A DNA stretch of 64,000 bases from assembly GCF_905220365.1 (NCBI RefSeq), contig NC_061131.1:2914001-2978000 (forward strand), written 5' to 3'. How positions within the stretch are numbered: the first letter of the stretch is position 1; each line of letters opens with the position of its first letter. The translations under genes and the position numbers were made by a program. The notes beneath the pieces are model-generated. The model searched no databases. It had not been told where the DNA came from and saw nothing but the letters and a program-made list of their open reading frames with translations. This DNA comes from Vanessa cardui. Lineage: Eukaryota; Arthropoda; Insecta; Lepidoptera; Nymphalidae. Positions 1 through 10,405 of this stretch are shown piece after piece.

Positions 1-1303
1 GAATTATATCAAGAAGTAAAGTGACTGAAAAATTGATAGATTCATTTTTACTTGCAATGTTATGAATAAGCAAAATTTTAACACGATACAATGTGTATGC
101 CAAGAAATATAAAAGGTTTCATAGAAGTTAAAATCAACGGAACCCAGGACTGATGCTGTCTTTAATCTTAAGGAAATCTACAAAAAGTCAATGACACTTT
201 TGCACACGTGAAATGAAACTTTTCTAAGAGTTTATTTATATTTTGCGAGTAAAATTAAGGAAAAATTATAAGGCGACAAAATTATAAAGGTTTGCATAAG
301 TATACATCATACATACAAGAATACTGTCGTAAAGTAATAATATTTTTTGATGAAATTGAATTTAATTGTTATATTTTAGTAATATTTTAATTTTACTGCA
401 TTGAAAATGGTTTCTCATATATTGGTTTTGTCATTTGATTTTAATAATAATCAAACAATATCTTAAAACTTAATAACGTAATTCTTTAGATAATTATGAG
501 AGTTAAATTAATTTAATTATAATTTGTATGCAGTATGATGTAAATAAAACTGCGTTTCGTTACATCGCTTACATAACATGATTAAATAAAAATATGTATA
601 CACTGACAAGGGATTAAAGAAACAGTCATACATGACCTCGCCAAGGCCTCGCATAAACTTATTATGAACACCCCTCACCGCGCAAGAATTACGGAACTAT
701 TGAATGTATACGCATACATACGCAATAACTGACCTGCGCAGTACTGTTTGCGCATATTCCAAATAGACCTTACACTTTTCTTGCCAAAAAATTATCACGT
801 GCATAAACGAATACCGTGTATTAAGAATCCTTAGCCAATTTCATTTTTGTTTGTTCGAAATAAATTTTATAATTTATAGGCAAACGCTTAAATGCGCAAA
901 ATATTTTATAGCAATAAATTACATAAAGCAGGATGCTGGATGAAGTGTATGTACGGTGTTAAGTTGGCTGGTCACGACTTTAGTCCTCAATTTATTTGTC
1001 ATACAATATATTTAGAATGTTTTCTTTGAATAATAATTGCTATTTTTTTTTTATTTGAATCTATCAATGGCAATATATTTATTAATATTCTTTGGAGCGA
1101 TATTTAATTATAATTAAATATAGAATTATGTTTAATAAAAGCTATTATTATGATAAATCAATTGACTCAACATTTGTGGTGTTAAATATTAGACTATATA
1201 TACACTCCTGTTAGAGATATGCTTATAAATCTCCGCTTTTCGCTATCAGACGGAACCATTCTAGTTCCTGGTGACGATCTTGCTTGTCTTCATTATCATT
1301 ACC
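1..1303. other. AT-rich non-coding stretch
   Basis: No gene or recognisable repeat. A slightly GC-richer patch lies at about 630-780, without an open frame. Confidence 0.5.
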
Positions 1304-1555
1304 TAGTATAAAACAAAGTCTCTTACCGCTATGTGTAACTATGTATGCTTACATCTTTAAAATTACGCAATGGATTTTGATGCTTTTTTGTTAATTGATA
1401 GTGTTATTCGTGAGGAATGTTTTTGTATATAATACATTGACAATATAGTAAAAAAACACTGACAATTTTAGAAGTTACTAATGTGATTTCGTAAATAAAA
1501 AAAATCTGTAGTATATTTAGTAAAAGCATTGCAACATTGAAATCAGGGTGGGTAG
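1304..1555 (+). mobile_element. Helitron-like 3' segment, decayed
   Basis: Runs from ATAAAACAAAGTC through the TATGTATGCTTACATCTTTA block to a worn GGGTGGGTAG end. It matches the copies at 22497-25541, 26529-27061 and 63534-63777 in order along its length. The terminal hairpin and CTAG end are degraded. Confidence 0.65.
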
Positions 1556-2243
1556 TTATTATTACTTAAAAGAAACCCTTTAATTATCAATATAAAACAG
1601 AACAAGACGATTTAAACTAGTCGAATAATATAAACGAAAGTGCAAATTTCCATTATGTATGTATGTAGAAAATCGTTTTACAATAACAAATTGTTATTTA
1701 ACACAACGATAAAATAATCCAGATTTGCATAATGAAATGTACTCAATGGCGTAAGCTGCTGTATGTATCATTGTGTTATGTAATACACCTGTCCTACCGC
1801 GAAAACAACTTACTACTCATTTCCAGTTAGCAAGACCTCTCCCCTAATGCAATTTAATTACAGATTGTTTTGCAATTACAATAAAACTAGGCTCTGATTA
1901 AGTTGGTTACAGTCTGTTGTTTCATTGCGGGGAATGTGATGAAATTTGTATCTTAATTAAAGGTAATACGGTCGTCGGGAATGTACTGCGATTTATGTAT
2001 AGGATGCAAATGTGCAAATTGTTGATGCGTTAATACGAGATTAGAATGGATATCGCAAGTTTTAATGGGTTTTATGTACGATAACAATGTTTCATCGAGA
2101 TATATATATTATAATTGAATTTTGTTCATCATGTTTATTCTATTTCTTAATCAAAAACAAATGTTATTCGTGTTGGCATTTAATTAAGTTATTTATATCG
2201 TTATGTATTCCTTCTAAGAGTTACAATTTGATTTTATACAACA
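1556..2243. other. AT-rich non-coding stretch
   Basis: No gene or repeat recognised. Confidence 0.5.
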
Positions 2244-2441
2244 AAAGCAACATCAGCCTGTATTTCCCACTGCTGGGCTAAGGCCTCCTCTCCCATTTGA
2301 GGAGAAGTTTCGGAACATATTCCACCACGCTGTTCCAATCGGGTTGGTGGAATACATATGTGGCAGAATTTATATGAAATTAGATACATGCAGGTTTTCT
2401 CACCATGTTTTCCTTCACCGCCGAGCACGAGATGAATTGTA
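2244..2441 (-). mobile_element. SINE-1, 5'-truncated
   Basis: On the minus strand this is the body and tail of SINE-1 (GGTGAAGGAAAACAT-type block, then GTGGTGGAATATGTTCC-type block, then GGAGGCCTTAGCCCAGCAGT-type tail). The tRNA-like head is missing. Confidence 0.8.
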
Positions 2442-2820
2442 AACAATTATGTTTGATTTTATGGCTCACTACTTTTAAGCCATTGTTATATCGGAAGTGA
2501 ATATAATAACTATTTTAACTAGTAGTTGTATTGATATAATTAAGCCTAGATTAAAGGGTAACTACGCTAGATTTTCATGTTAGTAGTCATTGATCTGTGC
2601 TTTAATAAACATCGATTTTTTATTGAGTTGCTGAAACGTATCTACATTTTTTTATAACATATATATTTTAATGTAAAAAGAAGGTACAGAACTTATTTGT
2701 CCACGCTGCTCATATTCAAATTGGTATATATGTTACCGTAAGAATACAAAAATCGTTAGATTACTATCTAACTCGTGAGATTATAAACTGTCGTAGAAAT
2801 TACACACGTGGAGGAACTAA

Positions 2821-2871
2821 CACAAATTAAGCACTTGAGAATTCAGTGGTGCCTTGGCTTGAACCCGAAAT
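2821..2871 (-). mobile_element. SINE-1 internal fragment
   Basis: On the minus strand it keeps the stretch just after the tRNA-like head (GGGTTCAAGCCAAGGCACC and CTTAATTTGTG). It abuts Rep-L directly. Confidence 0.6.
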
Positions 2872-3105
2872 AACAGTACTCAGTATTGTTGTATTCCGGT
2901 TTGAAGGGTGAGTGTAACTACAGGCACAAGGGACATACCCAACATCTAAGTTCCCAAGGTTGGTGGCAGAGTGACGATGTAAGAAATAGTCAATATTTCT
3001 TAAAGCGTCATTGTCTATGGGTGATGGCGACCACTTACCATCAGGTGGCCCATATGCTCGTCCGCCAACCGATACCATAAAAAAAAAAAAAAACAAAAAA
3101 AAAAA
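2872..3105 (+). mobile_element. Rep-L copy with A-rich end
   Basis: Carries the Rep-L blocks in order: AACAGTACTCAGTATTGTTG, CCGGTTTGAAGGGTGAG, the GGTTGGTGGCAGAGTGACGA block and ACCATCAGGTGGCCCATATG. It ends in a run of A. The first ~75 bp of the family are absent. The two ORFs here on opposite strands are chance readings of the repeat. Confidence 0.8.
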
Positions 3106-3669
3106 TCTTTAACGACACATCATAGGACGGTCTCGGCATAGTATAGACATTTTAAACTGCTAATAATTGATTTATGTCACATTCAAATAAATACCAAAAT
3201 ATTTAAATTAACCAATTTAATTTGACTTTAAGTTATTAGAAATGTAAGTATTTTATACTGTTGATGATTTGTGAATATACACAAGCATAGTCACGACGAT
3301 GCGACCATTTTGAAATAGATTTGTCATTTTTTGCTTAATACATCTATACAGGTCTGTCTCACTTGTTTTTGTATAATTTTTATTATGAATCGTTTGACTT
3401 ATGACTAAATGTTATTAGGACGTGACTAGTAAAGAAAAAAACACGTTTTAAAAGATATAAATATTTCAAAGCAATTCTATTTGTTAAGAAATCCTGATTC
3501 AGAAATTTTGTGTACAAAATCAATGAAGGCTGATTGGCAAAATGGTCAGTGTAACAACAGTGCAGAGAATTGCACTTATTTAGTGGTAGCTTAACTTACA
3601 ACGTCCTTACTATGTTAAATGCATTATTTTGATTATTATCTTTGATAATTGACTTTAGTTTCTAAAACA
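3106..3669. other. AT-rich non-coding stretch
   Basis: No gene or repeat recognised. Confidence 0.5.
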
Positions 3670-3800
3670 CTAGCGACCCGGCATTGTTTTCCATGATACT
3701 ATATGTAATATAGAATTAGTTTATTTCTTTTTTAAAAAATAGTGTAAAAACCCTTCAGTTTCAATAATAAATTTAAAAACATTATTAACGATAACGATTT
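3670..3800 (-). mobile_element. Helitron-like 3' end
   Basis: On the minus strand the sequence ends in a CGGGTCG block followed by CTAG (3670-3673) and then T, the Helitron 3' rule. The inner limit is uncertain. Confidence 0.45.
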
Positions 3801-4359
3801 TAACATGTTTTAATGTGTATGATATAATAATAATTTTGTAATCTATATTGATAAGTACCTACATAGTTATGACGTATCTCGTATAAAATTAATAACAACA
3901 GCAAAAGGAATTTATCAATAATTTCTCCCATAAAAAAAAAAATAATAAATCTTCGGAAGTTATTTCAGAATAAATAATTTGCTGTTATAATTTATTCCTC
4001 GTATTTATCGCAAGAATTTCTTATTGCTGAATTATTGAAAGGATAAAATGTCAGATTTCTGACGCCTTATTTGGCCCGTCGATTAATATATTGCAAAATG
4101 CTATTAATTTTAATGTTTCTCATTTCCTCAATTCTAAACGTTCACTTACGAGTTTGTGTTTATTGTTTTGCGCGCACTTTGTGGGCGTTAATGCATAAAT
4201 TATAGACGATATACGGAATCTAATATATGAAATGTCAGAAGAATTTACTGCTAACTAGCGTTGGTCGAGTTGGAGAGTGTAGCTCGCATTTTAGGGGACT
4301 GCCGTCCGGTTTTAGGTATAAGAACAATCTTATGGACTGCTACATTGTATGTATTGTAG

Positions 4360-4493
4360 CAGGGCATATACTTTCTTGGGGTTACAGCTTCCTTCGAATT
4401 TCCCCAAAATCGGTTCAGCATTATAACCGTGAAAGAGCAATAGACGGAAAAACAGAAAGAGCGAATTTCGCATTTATAATATTAGTACATAAT
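4360..4493 (-). mobile_element. Non-autonomous Helitron-like 5' part
   Basis: On the minus strand it begins with a degenerate TACTAATATTATAAATG start and continues into the CGGTTATAATGCTGAACCGA region. The same arrangement is seen at 26045-26195 and 55864-55965. The 89-codon ORF here is part of this repeat. Confidence 0.55.
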
Positions 4494-4499
4494 TAAATA

Positions 4500-5488
4500 T
4501 AAGTATTTAAAACATTGTAGTTACCCTTCAAATATATTAATAAGCTTTGGTATTTGCGTGGGTAGGTAACTAAGGCTTGGTCGTAAGTTAATTTTCCTAT
4601 TTTTATTATAAAGACGTCCGTTTACCCTTTCATCTTTAACGAGCTCTTCCGTGAAGTCGTAGGGCCTTCGTCGTGGATACTTGGGGAAGAGATAAGTTTT
4701 GTTGACTTTTCCATGGAGATACGTCCATTACTTGGCTCATAAAATATGATCCAGATATTTTTTCATACCAATAACAATTCAATATGAATTTGCATATTGT
4801 AATGACCTTTGATCAACTCTTTTTCATACGTAATTAATTTTTTATAAGTTGAGTTAGCTTAGTTTCATTTAGTTGTCACCAGATAGCATTACTTCTGCGG
4901 CGATTTTTGTTATACGAGACAGAAAATGTACCTTAAAATTGCGCTATTATATAATTTTAGTTTACTTTACATATAGGTCAGAAATTAGCCATATATTAAC
5001 ATAGTAATTGATACTACTTAATATGTTGACTTAGTCATTTAAAACTATCGATCAAACAAATCTTGATTAGAAAAAAGAGGAAAAAGATAAGAGGTGTAAA
5101 TTGTGCTTCTATAATTTAAATTTAGAACACAAAAAGGTTTTGCTTTTTAAAAAATGATTAAGACATAATAATTATGACGTCGAACAAAAAGTGTTAATTA
5201 GAGGTGAAAATCTTTGAAACGATAACACTTAAATTATGATGAGAAATACAACGTTTTGATGTTAATCAGAATATGATATACGAGTACAGACGCGATAAAT
5301 GAACCGAAAGATGAAAACGTGCATGTAAGTATACAAAAAAACGCCCTAAATAACATGAACATACTCGTGAGATCAAAACTAATCATAATATCACGACTAT
5401 ATACTCTATATAAACGGTTACTTGGTGGTACAGTTTTGTACAAGCCCGACTATGTAGAAAAAAGTCATCATAATTATATTCTACCAAA
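4500..5488. other. AT-rich non-coding stretch
   Basis: No gene or repeat recognised. Confidence 0.5.
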
Positions 5489-5703
5489 CAGCAACATCGC
5501 ATACATTACTCTGATCCCAATGTAAGTAGCTGAAGCACTTGTGTTATGGAAAATCAAAAGTGACGATAGTACCACAAACACCCAGACCCATAACATAGAA
5601 AACTAAAGATAATCTACATCGACTCAGCCAGGAATGGAGCCCGCCCGGGACCGTAGAGTACCCATGAAAACCGGTGTACACACTACTCGATCACGGTCGT
5701 CAA
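5489..5703 (-). mobile_element. SINE-2 copy
   Basis: Near full-length. On the minus strand it runs from a GACCGTGATCGAGTAGTGTG head (A-box like) and CCGGTTTTCATGGGTAC to the CTTACATTGGGATCAGAG tail. The B-box region is worn. Confidence 0.8.
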
Positions 5704-5707
5704 CAGC

Positions 5708-5806
5708 AACACCTAGTCTTGTTGTATTCCAGTTTAAAGGGGGAGTGAGCCAGCGTAACTACACCAGTTAGTTGGTAGGTCAGTTCCCAAGGTTGGCGCC
5801 ACATTG
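5708..5806 (+). mobile_element. Rep-L fragment
   Basis: Contains the TTGTTGTATTCCAGTTTAAA and CAGTTCCCAAGGTTGG blocks. Both ends are lost. It directly follows SINE-2. Confidence 0.6.
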
Positions 5807-6025
5807 GTTTTATGACTAATCATTATTGTTTATTATAAAGCCAATTGATATGGCAGTGATGACTTTTTACCAAAAGTGTATCATTTACCAATCCAAAATG
5901 TCTCTAACCTGGTTCAAACAATATCCAATTTTTGAGGCAAACCCTCTCTTTTGAGAAGAGTTCTAAAATATTTAACGGGGAATGTAATCGATTATCTATT
6001 TAGTAATTTCATTTTACGGGTATGA

Positions 6026-6110
6026 GCTGGGGTGTCCCAGTGGATTAAACACGTGACTCCTTAGCCGAAGGTCTCTCTATTAAGTCTTAGCTTTTCATTG
6101 TGAACTATTG
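6026..6110 (+). mobile_element. tRNA-derived SINE head, relic
   Basis: GGTGTCCCAGTGGATTAAAC resembles the A-box head of SINE-1, followed by CACGTGACTCCTTAGCCGAA. There is no intact B box. Confidence 0.45.
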
Positions 6111-6210
6111 GGGTTAACACTTGTATGTCGTCATGACACACGCTATGCTCTCTTATGATGATTTCTCTTAACAGTCAAGAATAAATAATTTCTCCACGTA
6201 CTTTCATTAT

Positions 6211-6412
6211 GTACAGTCAGAGTAGAAAACCTTCGTCAGTTTTCAAATTAATTCCTTTATCAAGTCTTACACTCTTAGTACGTTTTGAATCTAAACATCG
6301 AATTTTTGCGACGCAATATGTCATTCGCGATCGGTAAAGCAGATTATCGCTCCTACTAAGGACACGAAAATAGATCTTAAGGTGACGAACCTTTTCTAAA
6401 CCCGACTGTACC
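6211..6412 (-). repeat. Unclassified repeat, copy 1 of a pair
   Basis: The reverse complement aligns with 60372-60491, sharing GATGTTTAGATTCAAAA, CTTGATAAAGGAATT and a CTCTGACTGTAC end. This copy holds about 75 extra bases in the middle. Confidence 0.65.
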
Positions 6413-6533
6413 TTTTTGATTTTTTCTTTATATTTTCTTATGTTATATGGTTCTATTACGTTCTTATCAATAGGCTCTGTTTAAGATATTTCCTTCGAAG
6501 CTACTGTCATTTAGTTTCACCCGCACTACCTCG

Positions 6534-6788
6534 ATGTCCGAAAATCCACAACAGCGCGATTTCTTAGACATTTTCTGCCTCGCACAACCACTTTGTGGAA
6601 CCAGCTTTCGCCGGCGGTTTTTCCGAACCGATACGACATGGGAACCTTCAAGAAAAGAGCGTACTCCTTTCTTAAAGGCCGGCAACGCACCTGCAAGCCC
6701 CCTGGTGCTGCAGATGTCCATGGGCGGTGGTAGTCACTTTTCATCAGATGAGCCTCCTGCTCGTTTGCCACATATCACATAAAAAAAA
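6534..6788 (+). mobile_element. CR1-like LINE 3' end
   Basis: Encodes a worn C-terminal reading with RKERTPFLKAGNAPA, then TCCATGGGCGGTGGTAGTCA and a CACATAAAAAAAA end. From general knowledge, this is the usual 3' end of a very common lepidopteran CR1/Zenon-type LINE. Only the last ~250 bp survive, which is typical 5' truncation. The minus-strand ORFs here are shadows. Confidence 0.65.
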
Positions 6789-7763
6789 TTACATGGAGTT
6801 AATTAAAATTATTAATTTACCAACCTCATAATTACATATCGTATTAACATTTTATATGTTGTAGGAACAATAGTACATACAGAAACAAAACAATACCATA
6901 AAACTACTTGACTATCGCAGTATAGTAAAAATGACGTTCTTATCATACTCACTTCCAGTACGATGTTTTCTCGGAAGCTATTGACAGATGGCGCCACGAT
7001 CGATACGAGCAACAGGTCACCACTTCAATGGAAAGCGACCTAATAAAAACTAACAACAGTCTTGTCTGGTTGCAATAAAGCTCAATTTAGCTTGAAATTG
7101 ATATAGATATATAAATTTATACATAACTTATTTTATACTCTATGACTAATGCAATAGAGTTCGGAATCGTTTTGAAAGCATAAAAACAGAATGACTCTTA
7201 GCGAATACATGATATTTTTGTAATATTTTTTGTTTCGTTCGCTATCAGTAATCATTTCTTGATAAATAGGTAACTAAAAATAATGCCTATTATGCATATC
7301 TTCTTATATTTGCAATAAAAATATTACAAAGTTTAAAAATGCATCCTGTATAAATTTTAATTAATTCAATCACTAGCCCTTTTCCCACTTATTTAGACTT
7401 TGTATACTTTGTCTATCGATCTCTATATATACCTTTAGCACAATGCTTATCAAACCAACACGACACATCCTTTTTAAGTTTTTCTATGTAATATAACTAA
7501 AAATAAACCGACGATTCCCAGGTAGAACACGTGGATCTTCCTACTACTACTTAAAAAGAAACCGACGTAACCCTGTAACCAGCGTCTAACACGTGAATCT
7601 TTACCCAGTTTGCGGGTACGAGCTCCGAGAAGCACAGTATTTTACTTGGCCTGTATCTTTGACTAATGTTCTTTTGAAAATTAGTAGATAATAAATAAAT
7701 TTATAATTACTCATTCATATTATTATTTTTATTTTATTAATCTCCAATACTAATTATCCAATT
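6789..7763. other. AT-rich non-coding stretch with SINE-like scraps
   Basis: No gene. Around 7520-7620 two worn AACACGTGAATCTT-like phrases suggest very old SINE heads. Confidence 0.45.
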
Positions 7764-7775
7764 CTATAAAATATA

Positions 7776-8078
7776 TGAGAGCTGAGATGGCCCCGTGGTT
7801 AGAACGCGTGCATCTAAACCAATGATAGCGGGTTTAAACCCAGGCAAGCACCTATATATATGTCCTTAATTTGTGTTTATAATTCATCACGTGCTCGGCG
7901 GTGAAGGAAAACATCGTGAGGAAACCTGCATGTGTCTAATTTCATCGAAATTCTGCCACATGTGCATTCCACCAACCCGCATTGGAACAGTGTGGTGGAA
8001 TATGTTTCGATACCCTCTCCTTAATGGAAGAGTACTTATCTCAGCAGTGGGAAATTTAGGGGCTGTTACTTTACTTTA
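7776..8078 (+). mobile_element. SINE-1, full length, with target duplication
   Basis: A complete 303 bp copy bounded by a perfect 12 bp target duplication CTATAAAATATA (7764-7775 and 8079-8090). The head reads GAGATGGCCCCGTGGTTAGA (A box); GCGGGTTTAAACCC is the B-box position. The tail ends TTACTTTA. Together with the 57181 copy it defines the element ends. Confidence 0.92.
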
Positions 8079-8090
8079 CTATAAAATATA

Positions 8091-8534
8091 ACTGGGATAA
8101 AATTGCATTGTTCCTGAATACTATAGCGAATAAATTATCATTATATGCTTTATTTCTACACTGTTCCCGTGTGATTCCGGTTGGGTTTAGTTGGCCTTTA
8201 CCCAGCCAAGATAATGTCAGCCGGTTGGTAATAAAAATGAATACATATTTGGCTACGTAGTTTTTGTTTCTATTCCATTCATCATAATGAGTTGAAACTT
8301 TGTACGGTCGATGTTGACACTTGCGTGAAGGTTTCTGACATAATACCATCGACGTACAATAGGCTAAGCGTGAGTCATACCGGATAATTGTTGACGAAAA
8401 AATTTAAAGAGAGACTGCGTTGCATTGCCAAGCGCTACCCGTTGACATACTGATTGTGTCAACCAAGTTTGTTTGGCCACTTCTTAAATCAATGTAGACG
8501 AAATAAAAACCCTTGCTATTGACGCTAGCTGACT
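8091..8534. other. Non-coding stretch
   Basis: No gene. 8295-8360 weakly resembles about 60205-60240 (GTTGACACTTG plus AAGGTTTC), possibly an old unclassified repeat. Confidence 0.35.
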
Positions 8535-8818
8535 TTTTTATGGAATAGGTTGGCAAACGAGCATATGGGCCACCAGATGGTAAGTCACCACCGCCCATAG
8601 ACAATGGCGCTGTAAGAAATATTAACTATTCATTAGATCGCCAATGCGCTACCAACCTTGACAACTAAAATGTTATGTCTCCTTTGCCTGTAGTTACATT
8701 GGCTCACTCACCCTGCAGACCAGAACACAACAATTCTAAGTACTATTGTTTAGCGGTAGAATATCTGATGAGTGGGTGGTACCTATACCGACGGGCTTGC
8801 GCAAAGTCCTACCACCAA
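8535..8818 (-). mobile_element. Rep-L copy, near full length
   Basis: Read on the minus strand, all Rep-L blocks are present from GGTGGTAGGACTTTGCGCAA to the GGCCCATATGCTCGTTTGCC end. The 66-codon ORF in it is incidental. Confidence 0.85.
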
Positions 8819-9053
8819 CAGAAAATGTCTCAATTCTCCAGAACATAGGCTTTCTTTTTAGATATTGACTCCTACGTCGTCTAACTAAAGTCGTCTGTGA
8901 ATCAGTAACACCATTTAAATCTTGATCGCAAAGAGTGTCTACATTTTATTTTTGTCTCAAAGTGACATTTGAAGTTTGACGTCTAAAGAATAATAAGAAA
9001 AAAAATATGCAGCGCCTACCTACTATTTACCTTAAGGGCTAGTGCAGACTATT
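8819..9053. other. Non-coding stretch
   Basis: Nothing recognised. Confidence 0.45.
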
Positions 9054-9093
9054 GACACTTTATAACTATTTCGGACACTTTATAACTATTTCG
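9054..9093 (+). repeat. Perfect 2 x 20 bp tandem duplication
   Basis: The unit GACACTTTATAACTATTTCG occurs twice head to tail with no mismatch. Confidence 0.95.
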
Positions 9094-9139
9094 TACATTA
9101 TTATATAACAAACTTTTATAAAGATTATTTTTTATGACT

Positions 9140-9265
9140 CTTACGTTTAAGAATCTGATTCATGACGTGTGAATCTTGACCAATACTAGGCAAGCACCTA
9201 GCATAAGCATTATATTTTCGTTTTATTTATTTGTGTTTATATTGCTTTTTGTACTCGGTGGTAAA
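9140..9265 (+). mobile_element. SINE-1-like relic
   Basis: Contains GTGTGAATCTTGACCAATAC, AGGCAAGCACC and ATTTGTGTTTAT in SINE-1 order, then a worn TACTCGGTGGT. Heavily decayed. Confidence 0.45.
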
Positions 9266-9713
9266 AACAAATTTTATTAGCTCTAAAACCATATCCTCTA
9301 AAGGTCAGGAGGCTTAGTTCAGCATTTGGACATTTACAGACTATAACAAACTTTTTATCAAGCGGATTTATCAATTGAACACTCTAAGCGTTTCAACACT
9401 GTGATAATGACTAATATTCCTCCCATAGACAAAAGTAATATCAAATTAGGGTGTCATCAAGCAGTCAGCCGGTATAACCAAAGCCTTACTTTGGATATAG
9501 CACACTGCGCAACCTTAATAAACGAGATAAGATCAAGCTAATGAATACTTGTATTATCTGATATTGATATTTATATAACAATATACAATATTGACAGAAA
9601 GGCAAAACTTTTTTTGTATCTAAATGAAAGTGTGACAAATTACTTTATCAAACCTTAATTTGTGTGCTCGACACAACAAAAAGACAAATGGGTCATTGTC
9701 TTATTGTCATGGG

Positions 9714-9866
9714 TGGGTGGTGGTAAGTGGTCCACCGCCACCTTTGTGGACTAAAAATTAGTCTCCCTTGTTCCTTTTTAACATTGCGTGCGGGTTGGAA
9801 GTAGCATCTCTGATGAGTGGGTGGTACCTACCTGAACTGGCTAGCACAAATCCCTACCAACAAGTT
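9714..9866 (-). mobile_element. Rep-L copy, internally decayed
   Basis: Both ends are recognisable (GGTGGTAAGTGGTCCACCGC and ATGAGTGGGTGGTACCTACC), with a degraded centre. Confidence 0.6.
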
Positions 9867-10295
9867 AATAAGAAAAATAATATAAATAACAAAATCTAAA
9901 TATCATCAAAAATAAACATCAGTATTGTATAATATTGTAAATAAATCGGACTTATACGTATGATTTTGCGAAGAATACAATGTATTTTTATACATTCATT
10001 TTTTAAAAATAACTGACGTCATCATAAATAAATAGTATCCATATATATAATTACTTGGAAAAAAAAATCCAACAATACCTAATCTCGAAGTGTAAATTGC
10101 AATGTTTCGTTGATAATAAATATAATCAAAAACATTTTACAGTTCTTATTAATACCGCATTGACGTTGCAAATTTTCAGGAAATATGATCTTGAGGAAAA
10201 ATTATTCGCAGAACTAATGAGGTAGATTGGTAAAAACTTTTAAATAATAGATTTGTTTTGCTTATCTTTGAAAAGCTATATCGATAGAATCTAGC
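9867..10295. other. AT-rich non-coding stretch
   Basis: Nothing recognised. Confidence 0.5.
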
Positions 10296-10405
10296 AGAGA
10301 TAGCTCAGCGGTTAGAACAAGTGTATCTTAACCGATGATTGCGGATTTAACCCAGCCAAACACCACTAAAATATACATGTGCTTAATTTGTGTTTATAAT
10401 TTATG
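10296..10405 (+). mobile_element. SINE-1 head fragment
   Basis: GAGATAGCTCAGCGGTTAGA (A box), CTTAACCGATGATTGCGGAT and AATTTGTGTTTATAATT match the first ~110 bp of SINE-1. The body and tail are absent. Confidence 0.75.

Noticed and set aside
2827..3096. Opposite-strand ORFs of 89 and 64 codons
   Set aside because: Both are readings of Rep-L; similar ORFs appear in other Rep-L copies (8404-8604, 49391-49681).
7781..7850. Possible tRNA gene
   Set aside because: A and B boxes are present, but the sequence is the head of a 300 bp SINE with target duplications, and no acceptor stem can be paired. The same holds for the other SINE heads.
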